The translations under genes were made by a program, and so were the position numbers. The notes beneath the pieces were generated by a model. That model was not told where the DNA came from, did no database searches, and saw only the letters and a program-made list of their open reading frames with translations. Shown here piece after piece: positions 1 through 14,010 of a DNA stretch of 64,000 bases; position 1 is the stretch's first letter, and each line of letters opens with the position of its first letter. Source of the stretch: Microcebus murinus (taxonomy: Eukaryota > Chordata > Mammalia > Primates > Cheirogaleidae). The stretch lies in the NCBI RefSeq assembly GCF_040939455.1, contig NC_134136.1, forward strand, positions 99,622,014 to 99,686,013. Direction: 5' to 3'.

Positions 1-1360
1 ACTTGCAGGCACTGTGGGACTTAATGGGTCTTGGAAAGGCTTTGTTACATAACTTAAAGTATTTGAAAATGCCATGACAAGTGCATGTTTTTTTCTCCTA
101 CCTGAAAATCACATTGACAACTTTTCTATTACCTGTAAAAAATAAAAAAGGCAAATTTACACATTTTTCTTATTAGTTACCTACAGAGTGTTTATGTTGT
201 TTGTCAGTGAATATCAATTCAGTGTTTTGTTGGTCGGTTTTAGGGCTGGAGGCATATAAAAACCTACAAATATTGCTGGATTTCTTCACATAATAATCCC
301 CATGCTGCCCTTGATTTGGTCTCACTGTTTTCAATTCCAGCTGTAATTGACTTCTGTTTTTGCATCCACAAGATAGGCTAGAAATTATTTTTTAAAATGC
401 CTTGACTTATGAGGTTTTACTGTCCTTGGATATAAAACATTTTGCAACTGATGGAGAAGCTGCTTCAGATATTAGTATCTTATCTTTAGATTTTCAACAA
501 GGACTTAGGCTATCTCCACAGCATATATTCCATGAATTAGTCAAATTTATATAGAGAAGAAATTTCTTCTGTCATTAATAACTAGATTTTAGAACTTCTA
601 TTCCTGGCTAAGGCCCAGCCCATATTTACTTGTAATATCATTTATAGAAATTAAGTACTGATTCTATGATAAATGAATACAATGTCTGTTTCTGTCACGT
701 CTGTTACCTCTTTTGGTTATCAGTATATTAGAACTTGCTCCCCCATAACTTCTTTCTGTATCTAGAGGAGTGATCTGGAAAATCACTGGAGACTTAGCCC
801 AGCTTCTTAGAGAACATCGAGGAATACACATTGCTCCCCGGGAAAATAAGAGGGAATAAACAGCTGCTTGGAAGCCTCTTGCTTGGCTAAAGGGGAGAAG
901 TATTGACAGGACAATGTACACTCTAGGTTTACTATAGCCTTATTTCACAAGTTTAAGAATCGCACACTTTTTTGCTGTTAGCATCTAATAAATACACTAC
1001 CCAGTGGTTCAGGGCAAAAACAACATTAAGTGAATTATTGATAGGTTCTTTTACATGTCAGAGGGCTAAAGAAAATAAACAACAAGAATACAAATAGTAC
1101 GTGTCTGACAGAAGGAACTTCACGAAATGTTCCAAGAGCCCTTTTATTTATTGAATTTTACCTATCGAGACTATTTTTCTTTGGGCTTCTTTCTGCTTAT
1201 TTATTGTCCCTAAATTACAGTTTGGAAATAAGTAAATTAGCTGAAATTTACATGCTTAGGACATTTTCACATCATGTAATAATGCTAAATGGTATAAGGG
1301 TATTTGTTAGTAGTGGGATATGAACTGAAACTCTAGGTCTTGCTTACCAGTCGTCCAAGA
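1..1360. other. Non-coding unique DNA, no feature recognised
   Basis: This AT-rich stretch has no long open frame, no splice-flanked coding signature and no repeat family that I recognise. The short open frames here have no coding character. It is best read as intron or intergenic DNA. Confidence 0.6.
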
Positions 1361-1361
1361 G

Positions 1362-1551
1362 CAGAGGTTTCCTAACACATGTCTGGTAAGCTCTCTCCTA
1401 AGAATCACCTGGAGCATATTAAAAATCCAAATCCCTGGACCCTATGCCCAGAGATTCTAATTCAGAAGGTGTAGGATAGACTTAGGAAGCTATACTTTTA
1501 GAAAATCCCCCCAGATAATTCTGACATGCAGCCAAGTTTGAGAACCCCCTG
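1362..1551 (+). mobile_element. MER5A-like hAT-Charlie MITE relic
   Basis: A 190-bp element begins CAGAGGTTTCCTAAC and ends GTTTGAGAACCCCCTG, so its ends are imperfect inverted repeats. Internal phrases such as 'AGAATCACCTGGAGCATATT' and 'CCCAGAGATTCTAATTCAG' match the mammal-wide MER5A non-autonomous hAT family as I remember it. It encodes no protein. The ends have diverged and the 8-bp target duplication is not clear, as expected for an old insertion. Confidence 0.8.
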
Positions 1552-3010
1552 TCCTGGGTACTCTAAACAGATCAGTAGGATGGTTTCTGAATAAAAGAGA
1601 ATTGAATGCAGTTGTAGTCCATAAGGAACAAGTGGGGAAATAGAACATTCTCATAGTCCAGAGGAAAGCAATTATAGGGGGAAATTCCATAGATTTAAAA
1701 TAATGTGACATATCTAAAATTCTTCTCGTTTTATAAATGAGAGTGAAATTATCTCTTCTGATTTGCTATTCAAAGAAGACCTTCTATAAAAATGAATTTA
1801 AAATCTTTGGGAACCAGAGGGCAAATATATTTATTCAATTTGGACCAAGGCCAGAACACCAGTGGATGTTAACATCAGAAGTCCTGTGAAAAATGACAGT
1901 CATTACACACAGTTATATTATTGAGAATGGAGTCTATGTATCATGTGTCAACAAGTACACTGTAACTGGTGTATGAGGTATTTACAGGAGACACTCCTTT
2001 ACTGTCAGTACCTAGCAACATTTCCTTCACTAAGATTGTTTTACCATTTCCATTATAAAGCCTACATTTTAAGGGTTGTAACTGGATGGTGGTTTTAATT
2101 TTTGTTTGAAACTTGGCAATTTGACTTGGAAAAACACGTACAAATTATTTGAAAGAGGTTTATTTTTACGGTGAAAAGTAGCTCTTGTCAAAGCCTTTTC
2201 TGTGCTTTGCTTTCAAATGAAAGTTTACAGGCCATTAGTCCATAATGTGAATTAACCCCGTTTGGTATTTTTCCCTTTCCTTTAAAACGGTAAAGAACTG
2301 TTATTCACTTTGGTGAAGTGTTTACTGCATATTCACTATAACTACATAACATTTTTAAAAATTTGGCATTATTATTGTAACTGCACCAGAATGTACACAG
2401 ATGGCATAATGGATCCAAAAGAGGTTTTAGAGGAACATAGTGGCAATATATGAAATAAAAATCCATTTCCAGGATGGCAGCATGAAATGGTCCCATTTGA
2501 CCACCTCATCCCGTGGTGTGTTGGCCTGAGTAGGGATAAGTGAACAGTTTAGGGGAAACCTGAGTCACTTCAAATCTTTGCCCAGTTATCTAAATTAAGT
2601 TTGCTTAAAAACACAGGAGGAAAAAATGTCTCTTGCTTTTCTCAACTGAACCTTTTTTGTTTATTCAGCAACAGTAAAAACAATATATGTATAGTTTCTA
2701 TTACGTGCTGAATGCCATCCCTCATTATCAGGAACAAAGGTGGATGGTAAACACTTCTTGCCCTGGAGGAACTCAGGGTCTGTTGGAGAAAGACAGATTC
2801 CGCAGCAGCCAAGTATGGTATGGCATGAGTGTCATCACCAATCTGGTCAAATATTAGTTTGGAAACAGAGAGAGAGCACCACTAACTGCCTTTTCACTTA
2901 AGTGTATCATCTTTCTTTATTTCTAGAAAGAAACTTGTTTTCTGTTCTGTTCTCTCTTACTAGATGCTTATCTCCTCTTATTCTTTGCAGCTATTTGTAG
3001 TAGGGTGGTT
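1552..3010. other. Non-coding DNA, mostly unique
   Basis: No coding signal is seen. Around 2700-2840 there is a short relic ('CTTGCCCTGGAGGAACTCAGG') resembling a phrase common in old mammalian repeats, but it is too degraded to classify. The remainder is AT-rich unique sequence. Confidence 0.5.
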
Positions 3011-3267
3011 TATTACCTTGTTAGGACTGTGATAACAACGTGCCATACAAGGGTGGCTTAAACAACAGAAAAATATTTACTCTCAGTTCTAGAGGCTAGA
3101 AGTCCAAGATCAAGGAGTTGGCAGGGTTGATTTCTTCTGAGGCCTCCCTCCTTGACTGGCAGATGGCCATTTTCTCCCAGTGTCTTCACATGGTCTTCCC
3201 TTTGTACCTAATCTCTTCTTATGAGGACATCAGTCATTTAAACTTAATTCTTTAAAGGCCCTATCTC

Positions 3268-3684
<417 letters not shown>

Positions 3685-3712
3685 AAAGGCCCTATCTCCA
3701 AATTCTAAGGCA

Positions 3713-5062
<1,350 letters not shown>

Positions 5063-5253
5063 GGACAGGTCACTTTTCAATGTTAAGGATTTCTACTATA
5101 TTTCCTGAACTGTTGAAGTGAAAGGAGAAAAGTTTTATCATTGCTAGAAATACTGAAATAAAAGTAGTAAAGAGCCCCTTCAGTCCTCTCTAAACCAGTT
5201 GGCATCCTTAGAATTTACTTTGTTAAATCCTTACAAGATATTAAGAAGGCTGA

Positions 5254-5417
5254 GGCCGGGCGTGGTGGCTCACGCCTGTAATCCTAGCACTCTGGGAGGC
5301 CGAGGCGGGTGGATTGCTCAAGGTCAGGAGTTCGAAACCAGCCTGAGCAAGACCCCGTCTCTACTAAAAATAGAAAGAAATTAATTGACCAACTAAAAAA
5401 AATATATATATATATAT

Positions 5418-5470
<53 letters not shown>

Positions 5471-5641
5471 TAGCTGGGCATGGTGGCACATGCCTATAGT
5501 CCTAGCTACTTGGGAGGCTGAGGCAGGAGGATTGCTTGAGCCCAAGAGATTGAGGTTGCTGTGAGCTAGGCTGATGCCACGGCACTCACTCTAGACTGGG
5601 CAACAAAGTGAGACTCTGTCGATAGATAGATAGATAGATAG
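5254..5641 (+). mobile_element. Alu (strepsirrhine type) with dinucleotide expansion in linker
   Basis: It begins GGCCGGGCGTGGTGGCTCAC and carries AAATTAATTGACCAAC in the linker. The TA-rich spacer between the arms has grown into a compound (TA)n(CA)n tract (5402-5466). The tail is a short (GATA)n run ending at about 5641. A clear target duplication was not found. Confidence 0.93.
5402..5466 (+). repeat. (TA)n(CA)n compound microsatellite
   Basis: About 9 TA units, then short CATA units, then roughly 20 CA units. It sits between the two arms of the Alu, where this Alu type has a natural TA-rich spacer that probably seeded it. Confidence 0.95.
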
Positions 5642-6508
5642 CTGTGTAAGGGAGCGCCTATCTGGTCCATATTTTCTTATGCCACTTTTTCAAGCTCATT
5701 GGTTGAGTTATTCCACTGAAAAACTATTGCTGAATTTTAGAGACAAGCTTTTTCTGTTTTTAACAACTAATAACAGGTAAAGCACACAGAAAACAGTTCG
5801 TACCTACCAAATACATATAAAAGTAAATGGGAACTCTTATAAGAATCTGTTTTCTCTTCTTAAAATCATATTTTTATAATTGCAAAAAATAATTTTCTTT
5901 AGAAAAACAGATTTTGAGATGGATAACTTTAAACTTCATCATTTTGTTTCATTTTCTTACAAATAATTGATTTTAGGTTTTTTTTTTTTTAATTTAGCTG
6001 TTTCTTTGATTAGCTTATTGGAATTTTTATGGTAGGGAGCCCTAACAGCAGTTGAGGACATAGTTAGATCTCTGTTTATGATTAGGAAGTTAATGTAGAG
6101 ATACATAAAGAATTTTGATAATAAAGTGGCTCGTATAATCTTGAGCTTCTTGGGAGGGTTATCATTGTTAGATATTATGTAGTTTTAATTTAGGAAATAT
6201 GATATAATAAAGTACAAAACCAGCTAACTGTTATGATTCTAATTTGTGATGTATATGCAAGGTAGAAAAATTAGTAAGGAACACTAGAATTTTTTATATG
6301 TACTTTCTAAGTTATATACTCTGAGCATGTACTGCTTTTGTAACAAGAAAAAATTATAAGCACTAAAATTTTACAAAGAATTTTACTCAACTTGAAATAA
6401 TTATTCAGTTAATTTAACAATTGAGGGAGAAAATAACACAAATGAACCCGAACTAGCTTTTTTCTGCATGCACTTTTTTTTTTCCAAGTCAAACCTAAGG
6501 CCTTGTTA
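5642..6508. other. AT-rich non-coding DNA
   Basis: No gene, RNA or recognised repeat is visible. The stretch is strongly AT-rich with short homopolymer runs. Confidence 0.5.
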
Positions 6509-7016
6509 CTCTAAGTGTGAGCCCTATATCAGCAGCATAGGCATCACCTGGGAGCTTGTTAGAAATGCAGACTATCAGGCCCTCCCCAGACCTACTACTG
6601 CATTAGCATCTGCATTTTTTTTTTTTTTTTTGAGACAGAGTCTCACTTTATTGCCCAGGCTAGAGTGAGTGCCGTGGCGTCAGTCTAGCTCACAGCAACC
6701 TCAAACTCCTGGCTCAAGCAATCCTCCTGCCTCAGCCTCCCAAGTAGCTGGGACTACAGGCATTCGCCACCATGCCCGGCTAATTTTTTGTATATATATA
6801 TATTAGTTGGCCAATTAATTTCTTTCTATTTATAGTAGAGACGGGGTCTCGCTCTTGCTCAGGCTGGTTTCGAACTCCTGACCTCGAGCAATCCGCCCGC
6901 CTCGGCCTCCCAGAGAGCTAGGATTACAGGCGTGAGCCACCGTGCCTGGCCGAGCATCTGCATTTTAATAAGATCCCTAGGTGATTTCTTGGCATATTAA
7001 AGTTTGAGAAACACTG
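6509..7016 (+). mobile_element. MER3-like hAT MITE split by an Alu
   Basis: The left part includes 'AGCAGCATAGGCATCACCTG', 'GGAGCTTGTTAGAAATGCAG' and 'CCCCAGACCTACTACTGCAT'. The right part (6953-7016) includes 'AAGATCCCTAGGTGATTTCT' and ends 'AAAGTTTGAGAAACACTG'. These phrases match a mammal-wide non-autonomous hAT-Charlie element that I identify as MER3-like. An Alu sits inside it. Confidence 0.75.
6619..6952 (-). mobile_element. Alu (strepsirrhine type), reverse
   Basis: The reversed full-length Alu starts with a T-run and 'GAGACAGAGTCTCAC', contains 'GTTGGCCAATTAATTTC' in the linker and ends 'GAGCCACCGTGCCTGGCC'. A perfect 14-bp duplication, AGCATCTGCATTTT, flanks it (6605-6618 and 6953-6966), and both copies belong to the interrupted MITE. 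Confidence 0.95.
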
Positions 7017-10000
7017 ATCCTAAGACATTCTCCCCTCTTAATAACTGAAGCCTACTTCCATTTTATTCATTCATTAATTAGGGTTATCCTTTTGGTAAAA
7101 CTTTAAAATGACAAATGAGTAGACCACAGAAGTACTGCTCAAGTTTAAGGTAGAATTCGTATCACAACCTGGTCTTTTGAAATATATCGTGTAATTAAGC
7201 TAAAAATGTAGTAGCCTGACAAGGGCTGGTGGGGGTAGGGGGAAGCAGGAAAGCATGAGTTCTTCTACTTTGTTTCTTGTTAACTAGAAGAAACAAGGGA
7301 AAAGTAAATTAGGATTTTCAAAATAGCTTTCAGCTTGAGATTAGTGCCTTATATAAAAGGGAGAACTGGAATGTAGTTCTACACCCACTTCGTATAAGGG
7401 CCACTTTCTATGTGCCCAGAGTGAAGTTTCACCCAGTCACTACATTCTGGGCCTCATTACAACATTGATTTAGATGTTTATAAAGATTTCAAGGCATTCA
7501 ACTAGATTTTTTTTTAATGGAAAAAGATTGTTTCTTATATTTTGCTACTAAAAAGTTTACTTTGAAATTTACTTTTTTTCCTACCATCACTGACTTTTCT
7601 GTGCTATTTTTATGCTCACTACAAGAATGACAAAGAGTTGATATTTTCCAATGACAACATAGAGCCCCTTAACAGTGCTTTTTCTCTCTGAATACTGCCA
7701 GTTTTGTTTTTGTTTAGTTTTTAATTAAAGATGACTTTACAGTGTGACAAAAGAGAAACTACATTTTCCAGGATATCATGACCTTAGTTGCTTTGCCTGC
7801 AAGTTGAGGTGTCTTGTCTTTGTACATTTTCTGCCATCCTTTTTAAGAAAGCTAAATTAGTATGTGAAAGTTGCCATATATTTGGGCAGCACACTTTCAG
7901 ATTCTAACCATATATCTTTTCTTAAGTCCATTCCTGCAAATATGCACTCAACTTTTGCACTTTTATGTACAGAGGGACTTAGAGGTTTGCTCTGATAACA
8001 GTGTTACTTGTTTTCTAAAATCATTTCCTATTATACTTTTTCAATGGGCAGGTTCCTTTCCCCTTTTGTAGTGACAAGTACATCAACACAAACAAGTGCA
8101 TCAGTGTTGCAGTATCTAGGTGATAATGTGATTGATGGTCTTCATTTCCAAAGCATATTGTCATTTTTTGAGTGGAAAAACCTGATAAGACTTTTTTCAT
8201 GTACTTTTAAAAAATATACTGTCATCATTGAGAAAAAAAATTAAACCATTCTCAAGCAGTTAGACCATAATGTGAGCTAATCACTTTATTTTGAAGAAAA
8301 GTATTTTTAAACAGTTAAGCTAGTGAATTTACTTTTAAAATGTATTGTGCTTACACAGTAGATGGTTTTATTTCCATGATGTTTTTTACTACATAATTAT
8401 ACATCTTAATTACGTAATTACTATCATAATTATTATGTAATTGCATGTACTTCCACTAATTACAAAATCAGGAAGTGTAATTATCTAGTAAAAACTTTAT
8501 GAAATTTCATGCACTAAAAATTATTTAAAAGGCTATTCCAATGGTCTAGTGGAAGGCTTTCCATGGTTAGTCTTCTTAGTCATGACTTTAGAACTTGAAC
8601 TCATAGGCCAGGACAAGAAGGACAACTGCCAACAGACCAACACTAAAGTGAGTATTGTAGTAAGATGGACTTTGGCCCTTGTAAATTAAAGTTGGAAAGT
8701 ATTTTAATTTCTTTGTGATTATGGAGGTGTAGTAAGAATAATAATATCTAAATGTTTGACTAGGTATCACAAAAACTGTCAATGGACAGGGCAGTTCTTT
8801 CTTAGAAAATAATTGATTAATAGAATTGACAATCAAGGCCCTTAGGTTTCAAAACAGCCAGGCCTGCTATAATTCTATAATGTGAATGGCTTATTTAGCT
8901 ATCTGTTCCTTTTAAAAGCAATAATAATAATATTCAATATTCTGTTTCTTTAGTTTAGAGAAGATTTTTTCCAGTTTGTGTTTATATTTGCTAAGATATG
9001 AGCAAACATATCAAAAGAGCATATTCTTTTTCTACTACTTGATGTCAAAAGCAGCTTTTGAGACATAAACATAAACGCACAAACATGTAACATCAGACCC
9101 TAAATAAAGACAGAAGGTTTAATTCAATAAAGCTATGATGCCTTTACCATTCAAAACGACATACAAATTGCACAGTGAAACAATAGTCATGACAGCAAAT
9201 TAGATATGACATCTAAATTACACTACAAAGAGAAATCCCAGAACCATTTTTGGTCTGTAGGAGTCTATTTTAGCCCAGGTTTAAAACCCAGTCTAGAGAC
9301 TGTTTTATTGTCTAAGTGGGGTAATGTTGTAGAAGACTAATTGGAGGTTGGTTGAATTAATTGCACATTAATTAGGAGGAAAGGGCTTATAATACTCATG
9401 GCAGAGAAAAGAGTAAGTATCATGATAGAATGTATTATAAGTTTCAGGAATGAATATCAAATTATCGATATTTGTAGAATACCTATATATAATCTGTTAC
9501 CACATAACCTAAATAAATCATTTGGGGTTAGATATAGTTATACTAAATTTTATTTCCCCCAAGTTAGTGTTTCTCACTAGAAATGTATTGAAACAGCCAC
9601 TTAAAATGTATAACAGTTACCTCTTTTAAAAATGCAGCCTTAAGCATTAAAAGGTTCAGCTCTGTAGTCTTAGAAATAGATGACATCCATTTTTTTCCTT
9701 AAAAATTTCTAAAGAAGCACTCTTTGTGGTTTTATCAGTTACCGAGTTTGTGACTTTTTTAAACTAACTGAAAGGTCTAATGTGAATTTTTTTTAAAAAG
9801 TCAATGAATAGTATAAAGACACCAATCTCATTTGCTTCAAGCAAATTAGAGGATTTGTAGTCATCCAGAATTGTTTTGTAGTCTCAGAGATGTTTGGGAT
9901 TTAAACAGATTTAGTCTGACTCTGTTATTTTTCTCTAGTAGTTAGGAGTTATCTTTAAATGCACATTCTTTTCCTCTTGGGAATCTTGTCCCATTTACTT

Positions 10001-11129
10001 AGCCCAAAATTTAATTTCTTATTTGCCTTAACTCTATTGTGATAACATTTCTTGTCATGGTTTCAGAAGTGTTTATGCTCCCTCTGTGAGACAGCATTGC
10101 CTCGCATGTATCTTCTTAATCTTTTGTTTTTGTTTCAGTGGTTGGTATTTTATTTTTTACCAGTTGCTTGAGCCATATCAGAATAGCTTTTAATGGTTAA
10201 AAGTTAGGTATTTGCTTAATCCTTATCCTTCCGATTACATATGATATTTAATTTTGTAACTGACAAGGTTTAAACTTTTTTTGTTGTTTTGCTTTGCTTT
10301 TTTGCTTTTCATATAAATCGCCATGTCTTCATTATCCTCTATCATTCTTTAAATTTTTCATAATTATCTAAGGGAATTAACCATAACTTTTGAAATCTAA
10401 TAATGTCCTCGTGATGTCTCCAGTTACCCTGTAGCTGCAGGCTAAGATCTGATGTTGATTTTTTTTTGTCAATCTCCATATATTATTTTATGCTGTGCTG
10501 TTGTGTCCATATTATGCTACCCCTCATATACAAAGAAAACCCACCATTTTGACTCATTCTTAAAGTAGTTCTTCGTGTAGTTGTCATGAACTTATTCAGC
10601 TCCCTCTGCATTCTCTTACCTTGTAGCCAACAGGACAATAACTAGACAGAATTAGTAGCCTGTCATTGAGTTAAATTGAATTAACATTGATTGCATTCTT
10701 CCTGTATAAAGGTACTAGGAAACCCTTCTCTCCTTGATCTGTGAGCCCTGTGAACTTTAGCACCATCCCTTAGAACTTAAGGCTTAAACCAGCTCATAAA
10801 AATATAATTTTAGACACTGATGTACTTTTCTTGTTTTAAAAAGTTATTGTAAAACCAAACTCAGAAAAAAGGTCACAAAACCAGGTCTGTGTGTTAGTTT
10901 GTTATTCTCTGTTTGTTCCCTCTTCATGCCCTGCACCCCCACCCATTTCATTCAGTGGAGGATCAGGCTTCACCCTATATGATATTGCTGCTAGAGGTAA
11001 TAACACTTTTGACCGTTTGCTTATTCGTGCAGTCACCCTCTAAACACCTACTTTTTACAGGACTTTATTTTTTATGGAAAACATTCACATCCATTTTTTA
11101 TTTTCATAAACAGTCCCATTGGACAGGGA
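7017..11129. other. Unique AT-rich non-coding DNA
   Basis: Over this 4-kb stretch I see no Alu, no confident gene and no confidently classed repeat. Several A/T-rich palindromic patches occur, the clearest at 8407-8420. Short open frames on both strands have no family resemblance and are likely chance. Confidence 0.5.
8407..8420. promoter_or_regulatory. TAATTACGTAATTA palindrome, possible homeodomain dimer site
   Basis: The 14 bases are a perfect palindrome formed by two inverted TAATTA cores around CG. More TAAT-type words lie close by ('ATAATTAT', 'TATGTAATTGCATG'). Paired-class homeodomain dimers bind spaced inverted TAAT sites. In an AT-rich background this can be chance, so regulatory function is only an inference. 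Confidence 0.25.
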
Positions 11130-11252
11130 TACGTAGTTGACATTTTCAGAGGAGAAAACAACCTCAAAAAGATCAAATGACCCTTCCAAGGCAGCAAAGC
11201 TTGGGGAATATAAGAGCCCAGAGTTCTTTCTACTGTGTCACAGCTACCCTGT
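11130..11252 (-). mobile_element. MIR relic, reverse
   Basis: 'TTTTCAGAGGAGAAAACAAC', 'GACCCTTCCAAGGCAGCAAA' and 'AGAGCCCAGAGTTCTTTCTA' follow the reversed MIR pattern (gauge of remaining match: cacagagaggtt, acttgcccaaggtca, gagccaggatt). It is an old tRNA-derived SINE fragment with no coding content. Confidence 0.6.
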
Positions 11253-13582
11253 TCTTTCTTAATCTAGTAGAGACACTTCAACCTGAAGGCAGATGACTCA
11301 AATACAAGGGAATGGTATGAAGCGCTGAGGGATCTCAGCGTATACCTCAAGAAAGGTTTCTTGGTGGAGATGGAATCTAAGCTGGGCCCTAAAGAGTGGG
11401 TGAGATTTTAATAGACACAGATACAGTCTTGTAGTTAGAGACTAAATTTTCTTTCTCACTTTTCTTTAAGTGCTCTATTGCTTATCTAGCTCTTAGAAGT
11501 CAAAGAATCTCATTTGACAAATGCATCATGATTTTAAAGCATATCTGCATTCAAAGTTTAGTCACAAAGTGCTTATAAAGAGGCTGATCTGTGTGAAGCT
11601 TTAAACCCAGGACTGTAAGCTGGAAGGGCATTTTCTCTTCACTCTCCTCTATAACCAGCAGTGGTACTTAGAAAGAAATCGATCCATCCTACAGGATACA
11701 TCTGTCAAAAGTATATCAAAATGTTTTCCTATCTTAAATAATTTACTCAGAATATAATAATGTAAGTATTTTGACATGAAAATGTTACATACTGTGATAT
11801 ATTCACTTATCTTAAAACAGATGTCTTTAAAGGAAAGTATGGTAAGAAAAAACAGAAATAGGAATTAAAAGAAATGAATGACAGGCCAAACGAGTTATAT
11901 ATAGAAGATAAAAATAAAGTTCGTTAGCATTATGACCATAGAATGTAAAAATGTTTTACTGAAAGCGTGACTATTTTTTTTTCTTTTCTTTTTTAAAAAA
12001 CTTGCACTATCATCATGGTGAAAGTTTGAACATATGTAAGACTTATGAAGTAAATGTTTACTGCTGAACTAATTTCAGTGTTGTATTGGTGTAATATAGT
12101 CTTAGCAAAAAAAAAAGTCACTGGAAAAGTCAGTAAAATCCAAGATGAAAGAGAGTTTGAACCTTAGTCTGTCTTCAAGAAATTATTCAACAGAGCACAC
12201 TCTGGTCTCTGTTAGTAAAGGCTTTATCACTTTTAACAAATATGCCACAGTAAATTATTAGTATGCTACAAAGAAATTTTCAAAATAATTAAGACTAAAC
12301 TACACTTGTCAAAATAAATGAATGAAATACAATTTTGAGTCATCTTTCTTCACTTATTGCTCATTTGCATAATTCAGTAACTTACACAGGAATCTTTTAG
12401 TCATTGGTGTGAATTAGCAAGGTTCTGCTATTCCTTGTTGTACGGCAGGAATTACGCTACCATGTAATTAGCTATTCCAGACATGGACTAACGGGAAATA
12501 CCAAAGGGCACAGCAAAATCTAAAGAGACAAGGCAGGGAATCTAAAGACAAGAGACAATCAAAGACACCCAACAAACTCAAGCTGGTAGACCACAGGGAA
12601 TTTTGAATGAAGCCTCTTAATTTATTTTGAGAATAAGAAATCAGTAGTATGAGAGAAATCTCAACAAGATTAGCTGACTAAGCCTACTTAAAAAAAATAT
12701 CTCTATAGTGCATGGTGCGCCAGGTTAACCACTCTTGTTTGTTAGTCTGTATACAGCTCCACAAATAGCCGGCAAAGCTTTTCATGGGTATATAGTGGCT
12801 TTCCATTGAGGTTTTCACTCTTTGAAGGAGGTCATTTATACCAATGAGATCTGTACATGCAAATTGCTTTCCCTATATGTAAGGGGTCATTCCTTTCACA
12901 GCCGACTTGCTCATCTCTTTTATAGAGGTTTTGTTATTTTTGTACTGCTCCCAAAGGAATGATGGGAATCATGCCCCCGGCCCCCCATCTAACTTAGCAT
13001 CCAAATCTTTTCCCTCCAGCTCTGTGAAACTTTTGTGTGCTGATCTTTGGAAACAAAACAAGCAGTTGGCAGCAGGCTTTAGCTCTGAATCCGGAAACTT
13101 TTTTCCTTCTTTCAACCTGAAATATCATCTCTTTAGATTTGCCTTTCTTTCTCACCTAATTCTAAGGAAATCTCTTTTTCATTGCAGCAGAGTATCACTG
13201 TAACATGCTAAGGCATGTGGGAAATTCTTGGAAGCAGTGTCCTCAAAATGTCATTTTTAGTTTGGCTGCAAAATGATCTAAGCTCATAGGAACTAGAGGA
13301 ACAGAGAAGCGAAGGGATGGATTTAAGGTTTAGCTGTGAAAACCTAACTTCTGATTCTATTACTGAAGCGGAGGGAAAGATAATACTTGTCTTTTGCCCA
13401 GGCTTTAAGAAATCATGCAAACATTCAAAGGTTCTAGCCTGTAGTGTAGTGTTCAGGAGTTTTAGGAAGGAGGAGCTTCAGGCATACTATGTGAGTGCTT
13501 TGTAAATATTTGTTGTTTTGTTAGTTCCTTCTGCTAGCATTTGTCGAACACGAGGGGCACTGACCTGAGCTTCTCAAAAGCA
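11253..13582. other. Non-coding DNA, mostly unique
   Basis: An old repeat-like phrase ('GGTTTCTTGGTGGAGATGGA', about 11350-11400) resembles part of the family seen at 19385. The rest is unique. Near 12330-12480 an octamer-like ATTTGCAT and TAATTAG words occur in sequence with few repeats. No gene is supported. Confidence 0.45.
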
Positions 13583-13826
13583 ATATAGGGTAGTGATTAA
13601 AAGTTCAAGCTCTGAAGCCAGAATGCCCAGTGCAAGTTTTGGCTTTTGATCCCTTACTAGATAAATAACCTTGGGGTGCCTGTACTGCCTTGTCTATAAA
13701 ACAAGAATAAGAATAGCACCTACTTCATAGGGTTCTGAATTCAACAGGGTAATATGTAAAATGCCTAGGACATTAAACGGGCAGTATGTAACAAGCCTAG
13801 GACAGTAAATATGCAGTAAATGTCAG
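13583..13826 (+). mobile_element. MIR, forward
   Basis: A nearly complete MIR is readable: 'TAGGGTAGTGATTAAAAGTT', 'CTCTGAAGCCAGAATGCC', 'ATAACCTTGGGGTGCCTGTA', 'AATAGCACCTACTTCATAGG' and an end with 'GTAAATATGCAGTAAATGTC'. The order matches the MIR consensus from tRNA-like head to L2-like tail. It is an ancient, inactive SINE. Confidence 0.85.
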
Positions 13827-13889
13827 TTGGTTTTATTACTTCTGAGAACAACACTTTGTCTAAACCACTATCAGTAGTACTTAGAGTTA

Positions 13890-14010
13890 CTATATTTGAA
13901 TTGATTCTGTAGCCTGTCACTGACCACGTTTTGTTCAGATTTGTATCCCCAGCATTCTAGCACAACACCAGACATGTAGCAAGTGCTTGATTCATAGTTA
14001 TTGAATGCTT
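13890..14010 (+). mobile_element. L2 3' end relic
   Basis: 'TTGTATCCCCAGCATTCTAG', 'CAACACCAGACATGTAGCAA' and 'GTGCTTGATTCATAG' match the conserved 3' end of L2 LINEs (cf. 'cccagcgcctagcacagtgcctggcacatagtagg'). Only the tail survives. Confidence 0.7.
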
